From: Deltaproteobacteria bacterium
Lineage (GTDB): Bacteria > Myxococcota_A > Polyangia > Haliangiales > Haliangiaceae
Length of the DNA: 36,059 bases
Direction: 5' to 3'
NCBI GenBank assembly: GCA_025353585.1
Contig: JANXOM010000339.1
Location: forward strand, 1-36,059
Shown: positions 1-7,057 of the stretch, in pieces
Layout: each line of letters opens with the position of its first letter
Numbering within the stretch: position 1 is the stretch's first letter
Position numbers and translations under genes: made by a program
The notes under the pieces: generated by a model
What the model saw: the letters and a program-made list of their open reading frames with translations, nothing else
Databases searched by the model: none
Told to the model about the DNA's origin: nothing

Positions 1-16
1 GCCGCGCCGCGACAGG

Positions 17-793
17 TCAGCGACGGGCGGACCGCGCGCGCCTTGGCGTCGAAGCCCGCGAGAGCCGCTTCGCCTTCGCCGGCGCGAGCCCATGCATCGC
101 CGCGTACCCGTCGAGGAGCATCCCGAGCCCGCGCTCGAAGCGCTCCTCGTTCGAGAGGTTCGCCCCGTACTCGACAAAGACCTCGACGGGATCGCGATCC
201 CCGATCATCGCCGTCAGCTGCGGATAGTGCCCGAGCGCGAGGAACTCCCTCGTCAGCACGTTGAGCACGTTCGCCGTCTGCTTCTCCACGGGTCCGTGGT
301 CGTGGTTGCGCATCACGGAGCCGGTCACGAAGTCGTCGACGAGGGCCAGGATCTCGTGCCGCGCGACCGCGGCCAGGGGCAAGGTCGACACCGCCTCGAG
401 CGACAGCTCGATGTGGCGCAAGACGTTGGGCCCCACGATCCGGTTCTCGTCCATCTCGTGGAGCGCCCACGGGTGCCGCATGAACGTCGACCACGTCGCG
501 CGGGCGATCACCGACACCGCCGCGCGCCAGTCCGCCGGCAGGGGCTGCGACTTCGCGACGACCTCTGCCATCAGCGCGTCGTCCATGAGCGCGAGCAGGT
601 CGTGCTTCGTGCGCACGTAGTAGTACAGCGTCATCGTCCCCGCGCCGAGCGCCTCGGCGATCCGCCGCATCGACAACGCCTCGAAGCCCTCCTTGTCCGC
701 GATCGCGAGCGCCGCCGCCGCGATCTGGTCGCGCGTGAAGCGGGGCTTGCGGCTCCCGGGAGCCGGCTCGGCCCAGATCGGCAGGGTTGACAC
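17..793 (-). CDS. TetR-family transcriptional regulator
   Basis: The product is a 258-residue TetR-type repressor, probably controlling the divergent ABC exporter and itself. Seen: an N-terminal helix-turn-helix at about residues 21-66, with the typical 'SMRRIAEALG' and 'TLYYYVRTKHDLL' segments, then a long all-helical ligand domain resembling the TetR_C group that accompanies drug-efflux genes. The open frame extends far upstream, but that part lies antisense to the exporter and is low-complexity Arg/Ala. The GTG at 793 was chosen because the conserved region follows at once and an upstream -10-like TACACT (806-801 on the minus strand) would place the mRNA start near 794-793, implying a leaderless message. 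The C-terminus is a basic tail. The family is clear; the ligand and targets are not visible. Confidence 0.85.
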   Translation of the reverse strand: MSTLPIWAEPAPGSRKPRFTRDQIAAAALAIADKEGFEALSMRRIAEALGAGTMTLYYYVRTKHDLLALMDDALMAEVVAKSQPLPADWRAAVSVIARATWSTFMRHPWALHEMDENRIVGPNVLRHIELSLEAVSTLPLAAVARHEILALVDDFVTGSVMRNHDHGPVEKQTANVLNVLTREFLALGHYPQLTAMIGDRDPVEVFVEYGANLSNEERFERGLGMLLDGYAAMHGLAPAKAKRLSRASTPRRARSARR

Positions 794-816
794 TTCGTAC
801 AGTGTACTGCTAGCGT
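787..816 (+). promoter_or_regulatory. Promoter and operator between tetR and the ABC exporter
   Basis: A consensus -35 TTGACA lies at 787-792. An extended -10 (TGC plus TAGCGT at 811-816) follows after an 18-bp spacer. An inverted repeat, GTACAGTGTAC (797-807), fills the spacer and is a good TetR operator candidate, since a bound repressor would block the promoter. The expected transcription start, 823-824, coincides with the exporter ATG at 824. A second perfect inverted repeat, GTATGGCATAC (822-832), overlaps that ATG. The same DNA carries a -10-like hexamer for tetR on the other strand. Confidence 0.6.
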
Positions 817-823
817 TGTTCGT

Positions 824-1873
824 ATGGCATACGACGAGCGCGTACGACGTACCAAGAGCGGCGTGACCGCCACCGGGCTCGGCAAGCGGTTCGGCGACCT
901 GTGGGCGCTGCGCGGGCTCGACCTCGACGTCCCCGCCGGTCGCGTGCTCGGGCTCCTCGGCCACAACGGCGCCGGCAAGACGACCGCGATCCGGATCCTG
1001 ACGACCCTGTCCACGCCGTCGGAGGGCCGCGCCACGGTCGCGGGGCACGACGTGGCCGCCGAGGGCGCGCGCGTGCGCGAGAAGATCGGCGTGGCCTGTC
1101 AGGCCGCGACCGTCGATGGCCTCCTCACGGCGCGGGCCAACCTCGAGATGGTCGCCCGCCTCTACCACCTGACGCGGACCCAGGCCCGACAGCGCGCGGG
1201 CGAGCTCCTCGAGCGGCTCGACCTCGCCGCGAACGGCGACCAGCTCGTCAAGACGTTCTCCGGCGGCATGCGGCGCCGCCTCGATCTGGCGGCGAGCTTC
1301 GTCGCATCGCCCGAGGTGCTGTTCCTCGACGAGCCCACGACCGGCCTCGACCCGCGCAGCCGCAACGAGCTCTGGGAGCTCCTGCGCGAGCGCGTGCGCG
1401 AGGGCACCACGCTCGTCCTCACCACGCAGTACCTCGACGAGGCCGACCGCCTGGCCGACGACATCGTCGTCCTCGACCACGGCACGGTCGCCGCGCGCGG
1501 CACGCCGACCGAGCTCAAGCAGCGCGTGGGCGGCGATCGCATCACCGTCGCCATCGCCGATCCGAGCGTCGGCGCGCGGGCGCACACGGCTCTCGCGCCG
1601 TTCGGCGACGGCGAGTCGACGATCGAGGCGGAGGTCGCCCGCGAGGCCACGAACCCGCAGGGCATCTCCGTGAGCACGACGCTGCCGCTGACCCGCATCG
1701 TCATGCGCGCGCGGCCGGGGCTGCGGCTCGTGGAGGTCGTGCGCGCGCTCGACGCCGCCGGCATCGATGCCCACGACGTGTCGCGCCGCGAGACCACGCT
1801 CGACGACGTGTTCCTCGCGATCACGGGGCCAGGGGCGTCGAGACGGAGCGCGGCCACGGAGGTGACCCCGTGA
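824..1873 (+). CDS. DrrA-type ABC transporter ATP-binding protein
   Basis: This is the 349-residue ATPase subunit of an ABC-2 exporter, of the daunorubicin-resistance DrrA type. Visible motifs: Walker A 'GHNGAGKTT' at residues 46-54, ABC signature 'SGGMRRRLDLA' at about 146-156, Walker B 'VLFLDEPTTGLDP' at about 165-177, and the C-terminal extension ending in 'TTLDDVFLAITG' that marks the DrrA subfamily. No Shine-Dalgarno precedes ATG 824. The promoter predicts a start at this base, so a leaderless mRNA is likely; GTG 863 is an alternative start. It overlaps the permease gene by GTGA. Substrates of this family are usually lipophilic (antibiotics, glycolipids), so export of a locally made lipid is possible but unproven. 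Confidence 0.92.
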   Translation: MAYDERVRRTKSGVTATGLGKRFGDLWALRGLDLDVPAGRVLGLLGHNGAGKTTAIRILTTLSTPSEGRATVAGHDVAAEGARVREKIGVACQAATVDGLLTARANLEMVARLYHLTRTQARQRAGELLERLDLAANGDQLVKTFSGGMRRRLDLAASFVASPEVLFLDEPTTGLDPRSRNELWELLRERVREGTTLVLTTQYLDEADRLADDIVVLDHGTVAARGTPTELKQRVGGDRITVAIADPSVGARAHTALAPFGDGESTIEAEVAREATNPQGISVSTTLPLTRIVMRARPGLRLVEVVRALDAAGIDAHDVSRRETTLDDVFLAITGPGASRRSAATEVTP

Positions 1874-2667
1874 GCGCGCGCTATCTCCTCGCTGATTCGC
1901 TCGTGTTCGCGCGTCGCCACGCCGCGCACATCCGCCAGATCCCCGAGAAGCTCCTCGACGTCACGCTGCAGCCGATCATGTTCACGCTCCTGTTCGCGTT
2001 CGTCTTCGGCGGCGTCATCGCCATCCCCGACGGCAGCTACCGCGAGTACCTCCTCGGCGGCGTGATGATCCAGTCGCTGTCGTTCGGCATCATGGGGCCG
2101 GCCACGGCGATCGCGACCGACGTCCGCGAGGGCGTCGTCGACCGCTTCCGCTCCCTGCCCGTCTCCCGCGCCTCGTACCTGATCGGCCACATCCTCGCGG
2201 AGCTCGGCGCCACGCTGATCGGCGTCACGGTGCTCTCGGCCTCGGGGCTCGTGATCGGCTGGGGCATCTACTCGAGCGTGCTCGGCGGGCTCGCCGGTTA
2301 CGGCCTCATCATCCTGTTCGCGTTCTCGATGGTGTGGCTCGGCACGTGGCTCGGGCTCATCGTCCGCTCGCCGGACGCGGCCCAGGGCATCGTGTTCCTC
2401 GTGGTGTTTCCGGCGACGTTCCTCGCGAATACGTTCGTCCCGCTCGCGGGCCTGTCCCCCGTCCTGCGCACGATCGCGGCGTGGAACCCGGTGTCCACGC
2501 TCGCGGCGGCGGTGCGCGAGCTGTTCGGCAACCCGACGGCGCTGCCGCCCGATCCGCCGTGGCCGCTCCAGCACGCGGTCCTGTGCGCCGTCGGCTGGTC
2601 GCTGCTGCTCCTCTTCATCTCGGCGCCGCTCGCGATCCGCGCGTTCCGCAAGCGCACGCAGGACTGA
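1870..2667 (+). CDS. DrrB-type ABC-2 transporter permease
   Basis: A 265-residue membrane permease that pairs with the preceding ATPase. The GTG start at 1870 overlaps the ATPase stop (GTGA), so the two are translationally coupled. The protein has an amphipathic N-terminus, then about six hydrophobic segments, and an ABC-2 pattern in the middle ('GVVDRFRSLPVSR'), which is the conserved cytoplasmic coupling motif of DrrB and NodJ proteins. The length is normal for the family. It ends 5 bases before the stop of the converging EVE-domain gene. The substrate is unknown; with tetR next to it, the module looks like an inducible drug or lipid exporter. Confidence 0.9.
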   Translation: MSARYLLADSLVFARRHAAHIRQIPEKLLDVTLQPIMFTLLFAFVFGGVIAIPDGSYREYLLGGVMIQSLSFGIMGPATAIATDVREGVVDRFRSLPVSRASYLIGHILAELGATLIGVTVLSASGLVIGWGIYSSVLGGLAGYGLIILFAFSMVWLGTWLGLIVRSPDAAQGIVFLVVFPATFLANTFVPLAGLSPVLRTIAAWNPVSTLAAAVRELFGNPTALPPDPPWPLQHAVLCAVGWSLLLLFISAPLAIRAFRKRTQD

Positions 2668-2672
2668 CGCGA

Positions 2673-3200
2673 TCAGCGCTTCTTCGGCGCCGGCTTCGAT
2701 TTCGTCGCCGTCGCCGGGCGGGACTTCTTGTGCCCCATGGTCACGATCTTCGCGTACTCCGCCGCCGTCACCGGCTGGACCGAGAGCCGCATCCCCTTCC
2801 GCAAGCACATCATCTTCGCGAGCGCCGGCTCCGCCCGCAGCGCCGCGAGCTCGACGTACGTCGGCAGCGTCTCCACGTACGCGACGTTCACGCAGTCCCA
2901 CAGCGGCGCCTCGCGCTTGCTCTTCGCCTCGTAGTACTTGCTCTCGGGATCGAACTGCGTGGCGTCCACGACGCCCGTCGTCTCCACGCGCGCGAGGCCC
3001 GCGACGCCCGGCGGATCGACGCTCGAGTGATAGAAGAGGACGCCGTCCCCGACGGACATCTGCCGCATGTAGTTGCGCGCCATGTAGTTGCGCACGCCCG
3101 TCCACGGCTCGAGCTTCACGCGCTCGAGGTCCGCGATCCCGAACCCGTCGGGCTCGGTCTTCATCAACCAGTACTGCTTCGCCGGGGCCGCTGCCTTCAT
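2673..3200 (-). CDS. EVE domain (PUA-like) protein
   Basis: A 175-residue EVE-domain protein, related to thymocyte nuclear protein 1 and bacterial YcgN/ThyN1-like proteins. EVE domains are PUA-fold modules thought to bind modified nucleotides or RNA. Seen: 'YWLMKTEP' near the start, the hallmark 'WTGVRNYMARNYM' and 'GDGVLFYHSS', then a Lys/Arg-rich tail that could bind nucleic acid. The ATG at 3200 follows an AGGAG ribosome-binding site and overlaps the stop of the upstream metallo-hydrolase gene by ATGA, so they are probably one operon. No methyltransferase or restriction gene sits beside it, so a defence role is not suggested here. Confidence 0.88.
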   Translation of the reverse strand: MKAAAPAKQYWLMKTEPDGFGIADLERVKLEPWTGVRNYMARNYMRQMSVGDGVLFYHSSVDPPGVAGLARVETTGVVDATQFDPESKYYEAKSKREAPLWDCVNVAYVETLPTYVELAALRAEPALAKMMCLRKGMRLSVQPVTAAEYAKIVTMGHKKSRPATATKSKPAPKKR

Positions 3201-4126
3201 CCTCGGATCTCCTGGCCGACCGTGAGCGCGCAGATCGGCACCTCGCGCGTCGCGCGGTGAACCTCCTCGGCGAACCCGGTCAAGTTGACGTTGAACGACA
3301 TGCGCGAGGGCGCATCGTACGGGCGAAAGAAGTCGTCGTAGTGCGTCGGCACGATCATCGCCGGGCCGAGCGCGGCGCAGATTCGCTCGATGTACCGCGG
3401 CGTGAACCGCCGGCCCGCGATGCCGCACAGGAACACGTCCACGTGGCGATCGCGGATCTCGTCCTCGAGCAGGTCCGCCGAGCCCTGGTGGTACAGCGTG
3501 ATCCCGGCGACCTCGATCGCGAGCCCCCACACCTGCCCGCAGCGATATGCGCTCGGCGTGAGATCCTCGACGTGCTCGCACGTCAGCTCGCCCGCGTCCT
3601 GGATCGCGAGCCCCAGCACGAGCTTGCTGTGCACGCTCGGCACGAACCGCACGCGGAACGGCCCGATCTCGTAGCTCCGGTGGGCTTCGACGACGGTCGC
3701 CTGCGCCGCGAGCCCGTGCAGCCGCATCAGCGTCGCGAGGGACGCCGAGCCGTAGGTCATCGCCCCCGTCGCGCGCGCGATCGTGGGGACGTCCATCGCG
3801 TGGTCGAAGTGCGTGTGCCCGACGAGGACCGCGTCGGCGCGATCGACGTGCTTCGCCACCTCCGCCGCCGAGGACGGCACCACGCGGCGCAGCAGCACGT
3901 CCGCCAGCGGCACGCGCGTCACGTACGGATCGATCCAGACCACGACGCCCTGGTACGCGAGGCGGAAGCCCGCCGTCCCGAGCCACTTGAGGGACAGCCC
4001 CGGCGGGAGGTGCGTGTCCGATGGCCACGCCAGCTGCGTCGCCGTGACGGCATCGCTCGCCTGGCGACGCCCCTGCGTCGCGAGGTAGGCAAGCCCGGCC
4101 CCGACGTGGCCCAGTGGTCCAAGCAC
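3197..4126 (-). CDS. MBL-fold metal-dependent hydrolase
   Basis: A 309-residue metallo-beta-lactamase-fold hydrolase of the UlaG/Lactamase_B_2 type. The metal site is clear: 'HTHFDHAMD' gives His104, His106, Asp108 and His109. Further candidate ligands lie in 'VHSKLVLG', 'YHQGSADLLEDE' and 'THYDDFF'. The N-terminus is weakly hydrophobic and could be a membrane anchor. The GTG at 4126 is the first possible start; an ATG-less N-terminus is common in this locus. It overlaps the EVE gene by 4 bases and diverges from the superoxide dismutase gene. The substrate is not deducible; family members cleave lactones, phosphodiesters or N-acyl phospholipids. Confidence 0.85.
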   Translation of the reverse strand: MLGPLGHVGAGLAYLATQGRRQASDAVTATQLAWPSDTHLPPGLSLKWLGTAGFRLAYQGVVVWIDPYVTRVPLADVLLRRVVPSSAAEVAKHVDRADAVLVGHTHFDHAMDVPTIARATGAMTYGSASLATLMRLHGLAAQATVVEAHRSYEIGPFRVRFVPSVHSKLVLGLAIQDAGELTCEHVEDLTPSAYRCGQVWGLAIEVAGITLYHQGSADLLEDEIRDRHVDVFLCGIAGRRFTPRYIERICAALGPAMIVPTHYDDFFRPYDAPSRMSFNVNLTGFAEEVHRATREVPICALTVGQEIRG

Positions 4127-4206
4127 GGGGAAACTTTACGCCGCTCCCGCCTCCCGCGCGCGCATGGCCGGCGCTACAACAGCTTCAGAAAGATAAGGAG
4201 CTGCAC

Positions 4207-4800
4207 ATGACGTTCACTCTTCCCGAGCTGCCGTACGCCAAGGATGCCCTCGCCCCGACCGTGTCGGCCGAGACGATCGATTACCACTACGGTAAGCACC
4301 ACAAGGCGTACGTCGACAACTTGAACAAGTTCGTCGTCGGCACCAAGTACGAGTCGATGACGCTCGAAGAGGTCATCAAGGCCTCGCACGGCCAGGCGAG
4401 CGAGAAGAAGATCTTCAACAACTCGGCGCAGGTCTGGAACCACACGTTCTACTGGCACTCCCTCGCGCCGAACGCGGGCGGCGAGCCGACGGGCGCGGCG
4501 AAGGATGCCATCGACAAGTCGTTCGGCAGCTTCGCGGACTTCAAGACCAAGTTCTCCGAGGCGGCGGCCGGCCAGTTCGGCTCCGGCTGGGCGTGGCTCG
4601 TCAAGAACGCGGACGGCTCGCTCGCCATCGAGGCGACGGCGAACGCCGAGACCCCGTTCGCGACCGGCAAGACCTGCATCCTGACGATCGACGTCTGGGA
4701 GCACGCCTACTACATCGACTACCGGAACGCGCGCCCCAAGTACATCGAGGAGTACTGGAAGCTCGTGAACTGGAGCTTCGCCAACAAGAACCTGGGCTAA
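4207..4800 (+). CDS. sodB: Iron superoxide dismutase
   Basis: A 197-residue cytoplasmic Fe-type superoxide dismutase, converting superoxide to oxygen and hydrogen peroxide. Metal ligands are His27 (in 'DYHYGKHH'), His79 ('VWNHTFYW'), Asp162 and His166 ('DVWEHAYYIDY'). Gln75, four residues before the second ligand, is the position that marks the iron rather than manganese subfamily. The length is standard. ATG 4207 has a strong AAGGAG ribosome-binding site; the open frame continues upstream without conserved sequence. It is monocistronic, with its own hairpin after the stop. Placement before a ferredoxin and a di-iron oxidase may reflect shared oxidative chemistry, or chance. Confidence 0.96.
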   Translation: MTFTLPELPYAKDALAPTVSAETIDYHYGKHHKAYVDNLNKFVVGTKYESMTLEEVIKASHGQASEKKIFNNSAQVWNHTFYWHSLAPNAGGEPTGAAKDAIDKSFGSFADFKTKFSEAAAGQFGSGWAWLVKNADGSLAIEATANAETPFATGKTCILTIDVWEHAYYIDYRNARPKYIEEYWKLVNWSFANKNLG

Positions 4801-4809
4801 CCGCCCCGG

Positions 4810-4833
4810 AACTGCCGGTCACCGCCGGCAGTT
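4810..4833 (+). terminator. Hairpin after sodB
   Basis: A perfect 9-bp stem (AACTGCCGG at 4810-4818 with CCGGCAGTT at 4825-4833) and a 6-base loop lies ten bases after the sodB stop. There is no T-run, so it may act as a weak or Rho-assisted terminator or stabilise the 3' end. It separates sodB from the ferredoxin gene and argues against the TTG at 4832 as that gene's start. Confidence 0.6.
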
Positions 4834-4870
4834 GCCGACCTCCCCAGGTTCGCTCCCCGCGCCGCCGCGG

Positions 4871-4876
4871 TATCCT
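4871..4876 (+). promoter_or_regulatory. Possible -10 box for the type II lipid operon
   Basis: TATCCT (4 of 6 to consensus) ends 6 bases before the ferredoxin GTG at 4883, so transcription would start at or near the start codon. The -35 (TTCGCT at 4849-4854) is poor. This is a candidate only. It matters because it would be the sole promoter seen for the eleven-gene operon and mirrors the leaderless arrangement at 824. Confidence 0.3.
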
Positions 4877-4882
4877 CGCCGC

Positions 4883-5077
4883 GTGGGGCCGGAGCCGACC
4901 GTCGACGTGCAGCGCTGCATCGGATGCGGCGCGTGCGCGATCCTGGCCCCGGCCGTGTTCGCGGTCGTCCAGCGGGTGCGCATCACCCGCCCGCCCGGGA
5001 CGGCGGCCGAGCGCGCCGCCGTGGCCGCCGCGGCCCTCGTGTGTCCGACGGGGGCCATCGGGGTCGGCCGTGGATGA
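4883..5077 (+). CDS. Small single-cluster ferredoxin
   Basis: A 64-residue ferredoxin with one Fe-S cluster. Cys12, Cys15 and Cys18 lie in 'CIGCGAC' and Cys54 in 'CPTGAI', the arrangement for one [4Fe-4S] cluster, as in the ferredoxins that feed P450s and oxygenases. The GTG at 4883 was chosen: it gives a compact standard-length protein and lies beyond the sodB hairpin. Its stop overlaps the ATG of the di-iron oxidase gene (ATGA), so the two are translationally coupled, which strongly suggests it is the electron donor of that enzyme. No ferredoxin reductase is encoded in the window. Confidence 0.85.
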   Translation: MGPEPTVDVQRCIGCGACAILAPAVFAVVQRVRITRPPGTAAERAAVAAAALVCPTGAIGVGRG

Positions 5078-5856
5078 CCATGGATAACCTCGTCGCGGAC
5101 ATGCTCCACACCCCGCTGTTCGACCAGGCCGAGGCCGTGCGGTGGCGCATGACCGACATCCCGTGGGCCGCGATCGATCCCGCCGCCGCGTCCGCGGACC
5201 TGCGCCGGCTCGTGCGCGAGATCGCGTTCTCCGAGCTGACCACCTTCTCCGCCACGCGCCGGTTCATGGTCGACTTCGCCGACGACGTCGACCTCACGCA
5301 ATGGATCGCCGTCTGGTTCTACGAGGAGACGAAGCACCCGAACGCGCTCCTGCGCTGGCTGCACCACCTCGGCGTCGGCGTCGACGACCAGTTCGTGCTC
5401 AAGGGCCGCGCCACCGCCCCGTTCATGCGCTCGCGCATGGGGACGTACGTCACGAATATCATCTCCGAGCTCGTCGCCTCGGCGGCGTACATGCACCTGC
5501 ACGAGCAGTCGCCCGAGCCGGTCCTCGCCCAGATCGGCCAACACCTCGCGTCCGACGAGGCCCGCCACTGCGCGAGCTTCTACAGGTTCGCGCAGCGCCA
5601 CCTCGAGCGCGCGAAGGCCCCCGAGGCCGAGCGCCGTGACGCGCTGAAGGTCCTCTACATGTGGTTCCAGGGGAACGAGCTCGTCCGCCATCCGGTGAAC
5701 GAGTTCTTCAACCGGAACGAGATCCCGTTCGACTTCCAGGGCGTGCGCGACCGGGTCACGCGCCTCGTCGGCGGCTTGATCGGGATGGAGATCGACGGTA
5801 CGACGGATCTGATCGCGGAGATGCGGAAGCGAGGAGAGAACCATGAAGCGACGTGA
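5074..5856 (+). CDS. Ferritin-like di-iron oxidase, acyl-ACP desaturase type
   Basis: A 260-residue helical protein with a class II di-iron site: Glu54 ('FSELTTF'), Glu85 and His88 ('EETKH'), Glu132 ('ISELVAS'), and Glu162 and His165 ('DEARH'). Two ExxH motifs plus two lone Glu on helices is the pattern of soluble acyl-ACP desaturases and related ferritin-like oxygenases (AurF, DUF455 groups). Such enzymes use reduced ferredoxin and oxygen to desaturate or hydroxylate an acyl chain bound to ACP. The coupled ferredoxin and the downstream ACP and FAS genes support a carrier-bound lipid as substrate. Start ATG 5074 overlaps the ferredoxin stop; ATG 5080 is an alternative. The exact reaction is inferred, not shown. 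Confidence 0.72.
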   Translation: MTMDNLVADMLHTPLFDQAEAVRWRMTDIPWAAIDPAAASADLRRLVREIAFSELTTFSATRRFMVDFADDVDLTQWIAVWFYEETKHPNALLRWLHHLGVGVDDQFVLKGRATAPFMRSRMGTYVTNIISELVASAAYMHLHEQSPEPVLAQIGQHLASDEARHCASFYRFAQRHLERAKAPEAERRDALKVLYMWFQGNELVRHPVNEFFNRNEIPFDFQGVRDRVTRLVGGLIGMEIDGTTDLIAEMRKRGENHEAT

Positions 5857-7057
5857 TGTGCTCAAGGCAGGTGCGATCGGCGCGGCGACGGTCGCAACGG
5901 GCGCGGTCTCCGTCGGGGGCGGGGCGGGCTGTGCCGCCACGCCGCATGTCACCGATCCCGCGGCCGATGATCGCGCCGCCCAGGCGTTCCTCGCGCTGCT
6001 CGACAAGAGCCTCGCGCGGACCGAGGGCGCGCGCCCGATGCACGAGCTCGCCGCGACGACGAAGCCCGGCCCGCGGACGCCGGAGGTGCAGCAGGGCCTC
6101 GACACGCGCGATCACCTGATGCGCGGCATGCTGCGCTCGCTCTTCATCACGCAGACGTTCCGCGACCTGCCCGTCGAGACGCAGCTGCACCCCGCCGTGC
6201 AGGAGCGCATGAGCTCGCACATGGACGAGATCGACGGCACCGTGTTCGCGCTGAGCGACTTCCTCGCGGGCCAGACCCCCGAGCAGCGCGCGCGGCTGCA
6301 CGCGGCCCTCGCGAAGTCGCCGGACGCGGCCATGCAGATCGGCGAGAAGATCGACGAGCAGGCGGCGGCGGTCGGCGTGTCGAAGGCGCGCCGCCGCCAG
6401 CTCCGCGCGATGATGACGCAGGCGACCTTCCGCATGAAGACCGAGCCCGCCGGCGCGCTGATCGACGAGTACACCGACAAGGTCGAGCGGCTCCGCGGGC
6501 AGGACGGCACGAGCGCGCTCGCGCTGGCCCTGTCACGCAAGCTCGGCGAGAAGGCGTTCTGGAGCCACCAGCAGCGGCTCGCGCAGGCGGGCCCGGATGC
6601 GACATCGCCCGTCGGCGGGCCCGGCGCATCGCCGCCGAGCAACGCGCCCGGCGCGCCGACCACCACGCCGCCAGGCGAGACGAACCCGTTCCTGACCGAG
6701 CGCGACTTGTGCCTCAACGAGCGGAGCGCGATCGCGCAGCGCGCGGCCGCCACGCCCGACCTCCACGAGCGGGCGCGGCTCTACGAGTCGATGCCGGCGT
6801 GCCCGCCGGGCCACCAGACCGTCGAGGCCGACCCGCACCCGAGCGCCCCGCCGCTGTCCCGGCCGTCGCCGCCGGTGAAGCAGCCCGGTCACCTCGTGCG
6901 GACCGGCGGCTACATGCTCGGCATCGGCGTGGCGACGTTCGGCATCAGCGCCGCGCTGGTCGGCGCGTCGGACGTGTTCCTCATCGGCGCCACCGTCGGC
7001 GCGCTCCTCTTCGCGATCGGCTTCATCGTCCTGATCGTCGGCGTCATCGTGGACTGA
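5843..7057 (+). CDS. Tat-signal protein with C-terminal membrane helices
   Basis: A 404-residue protein of unknown function. It opens with a twin-arginine signal ('MKRRDVLKAG') and a hydrophobic stretch ending at Cys30 in 'GGAGC', so it may be a Tat-exported lipoprotein. Residues about 40-240 are helical and charged; a Pro/Ala/Gly-rich linker spans about 245-345. The last 50 residues form two hydrophobic helices. A conserved-looking Cys pair (in 'ERDLCLNERS' and 'MPACPPGHQ') lies just before the linker end. ATG 5843 has a GAGGAG ribosome-binding site and overlaps the oxidase gene by 14 bases; its stop overlaps the ketosynthase start (TGATG). Position inside a lipid operon suggests a role in exporting or anchoring the product, but no domain was recognised. 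Confidence 0.75.
   Translation: MKRRDVLKAGAIGAATVATGAVSVGGGAGCAATPHVTDPAADDRAAQAFLALLDKSLARTEGARPMHELAATTKPGPRTPEVQQGLDTRDHLMRGMLRSLFITQTFRDLPVETQLHPAVQERMSSHMDEIDGTVFALSDFLAGQTPEQRARLHAALAKSPDAAMQIGEKIDEQAAAVGVSKARRRQLRAMMTQATFRMKTEPAGALIDEYTDKVERLRGQDGTSALALALSRKLGEKAFWSHQQRLAQAGPDATSPVGGPGASPPSNAPGAPTTTPPGETNPFLTERDLCLNERSAIAQRAAATPDLHERARLYESMPACPPGHQTVEADPHPSAPPLSRPSPPVKQPGHLVRTGGYMLGIGVATFGISAALVGASDVFLIGATVGALLFAIGFIVLIVGVIVD

Noticed and set aside
794..1774. N-terminal extension of the TetR frame (minus strand)
   Set aside because: It is antisense to the DrrA gene and low-complexity Arg/Ala/Val; TetR homology begins only after about 793.
2673..4126. Defence island built around the EVE-domain protein
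   Set aside because: Neighbours are an MBL hydrolase, an ABC exporter and a superoxide dismutase; no restriction, methyltransferase or other defence genes are present.
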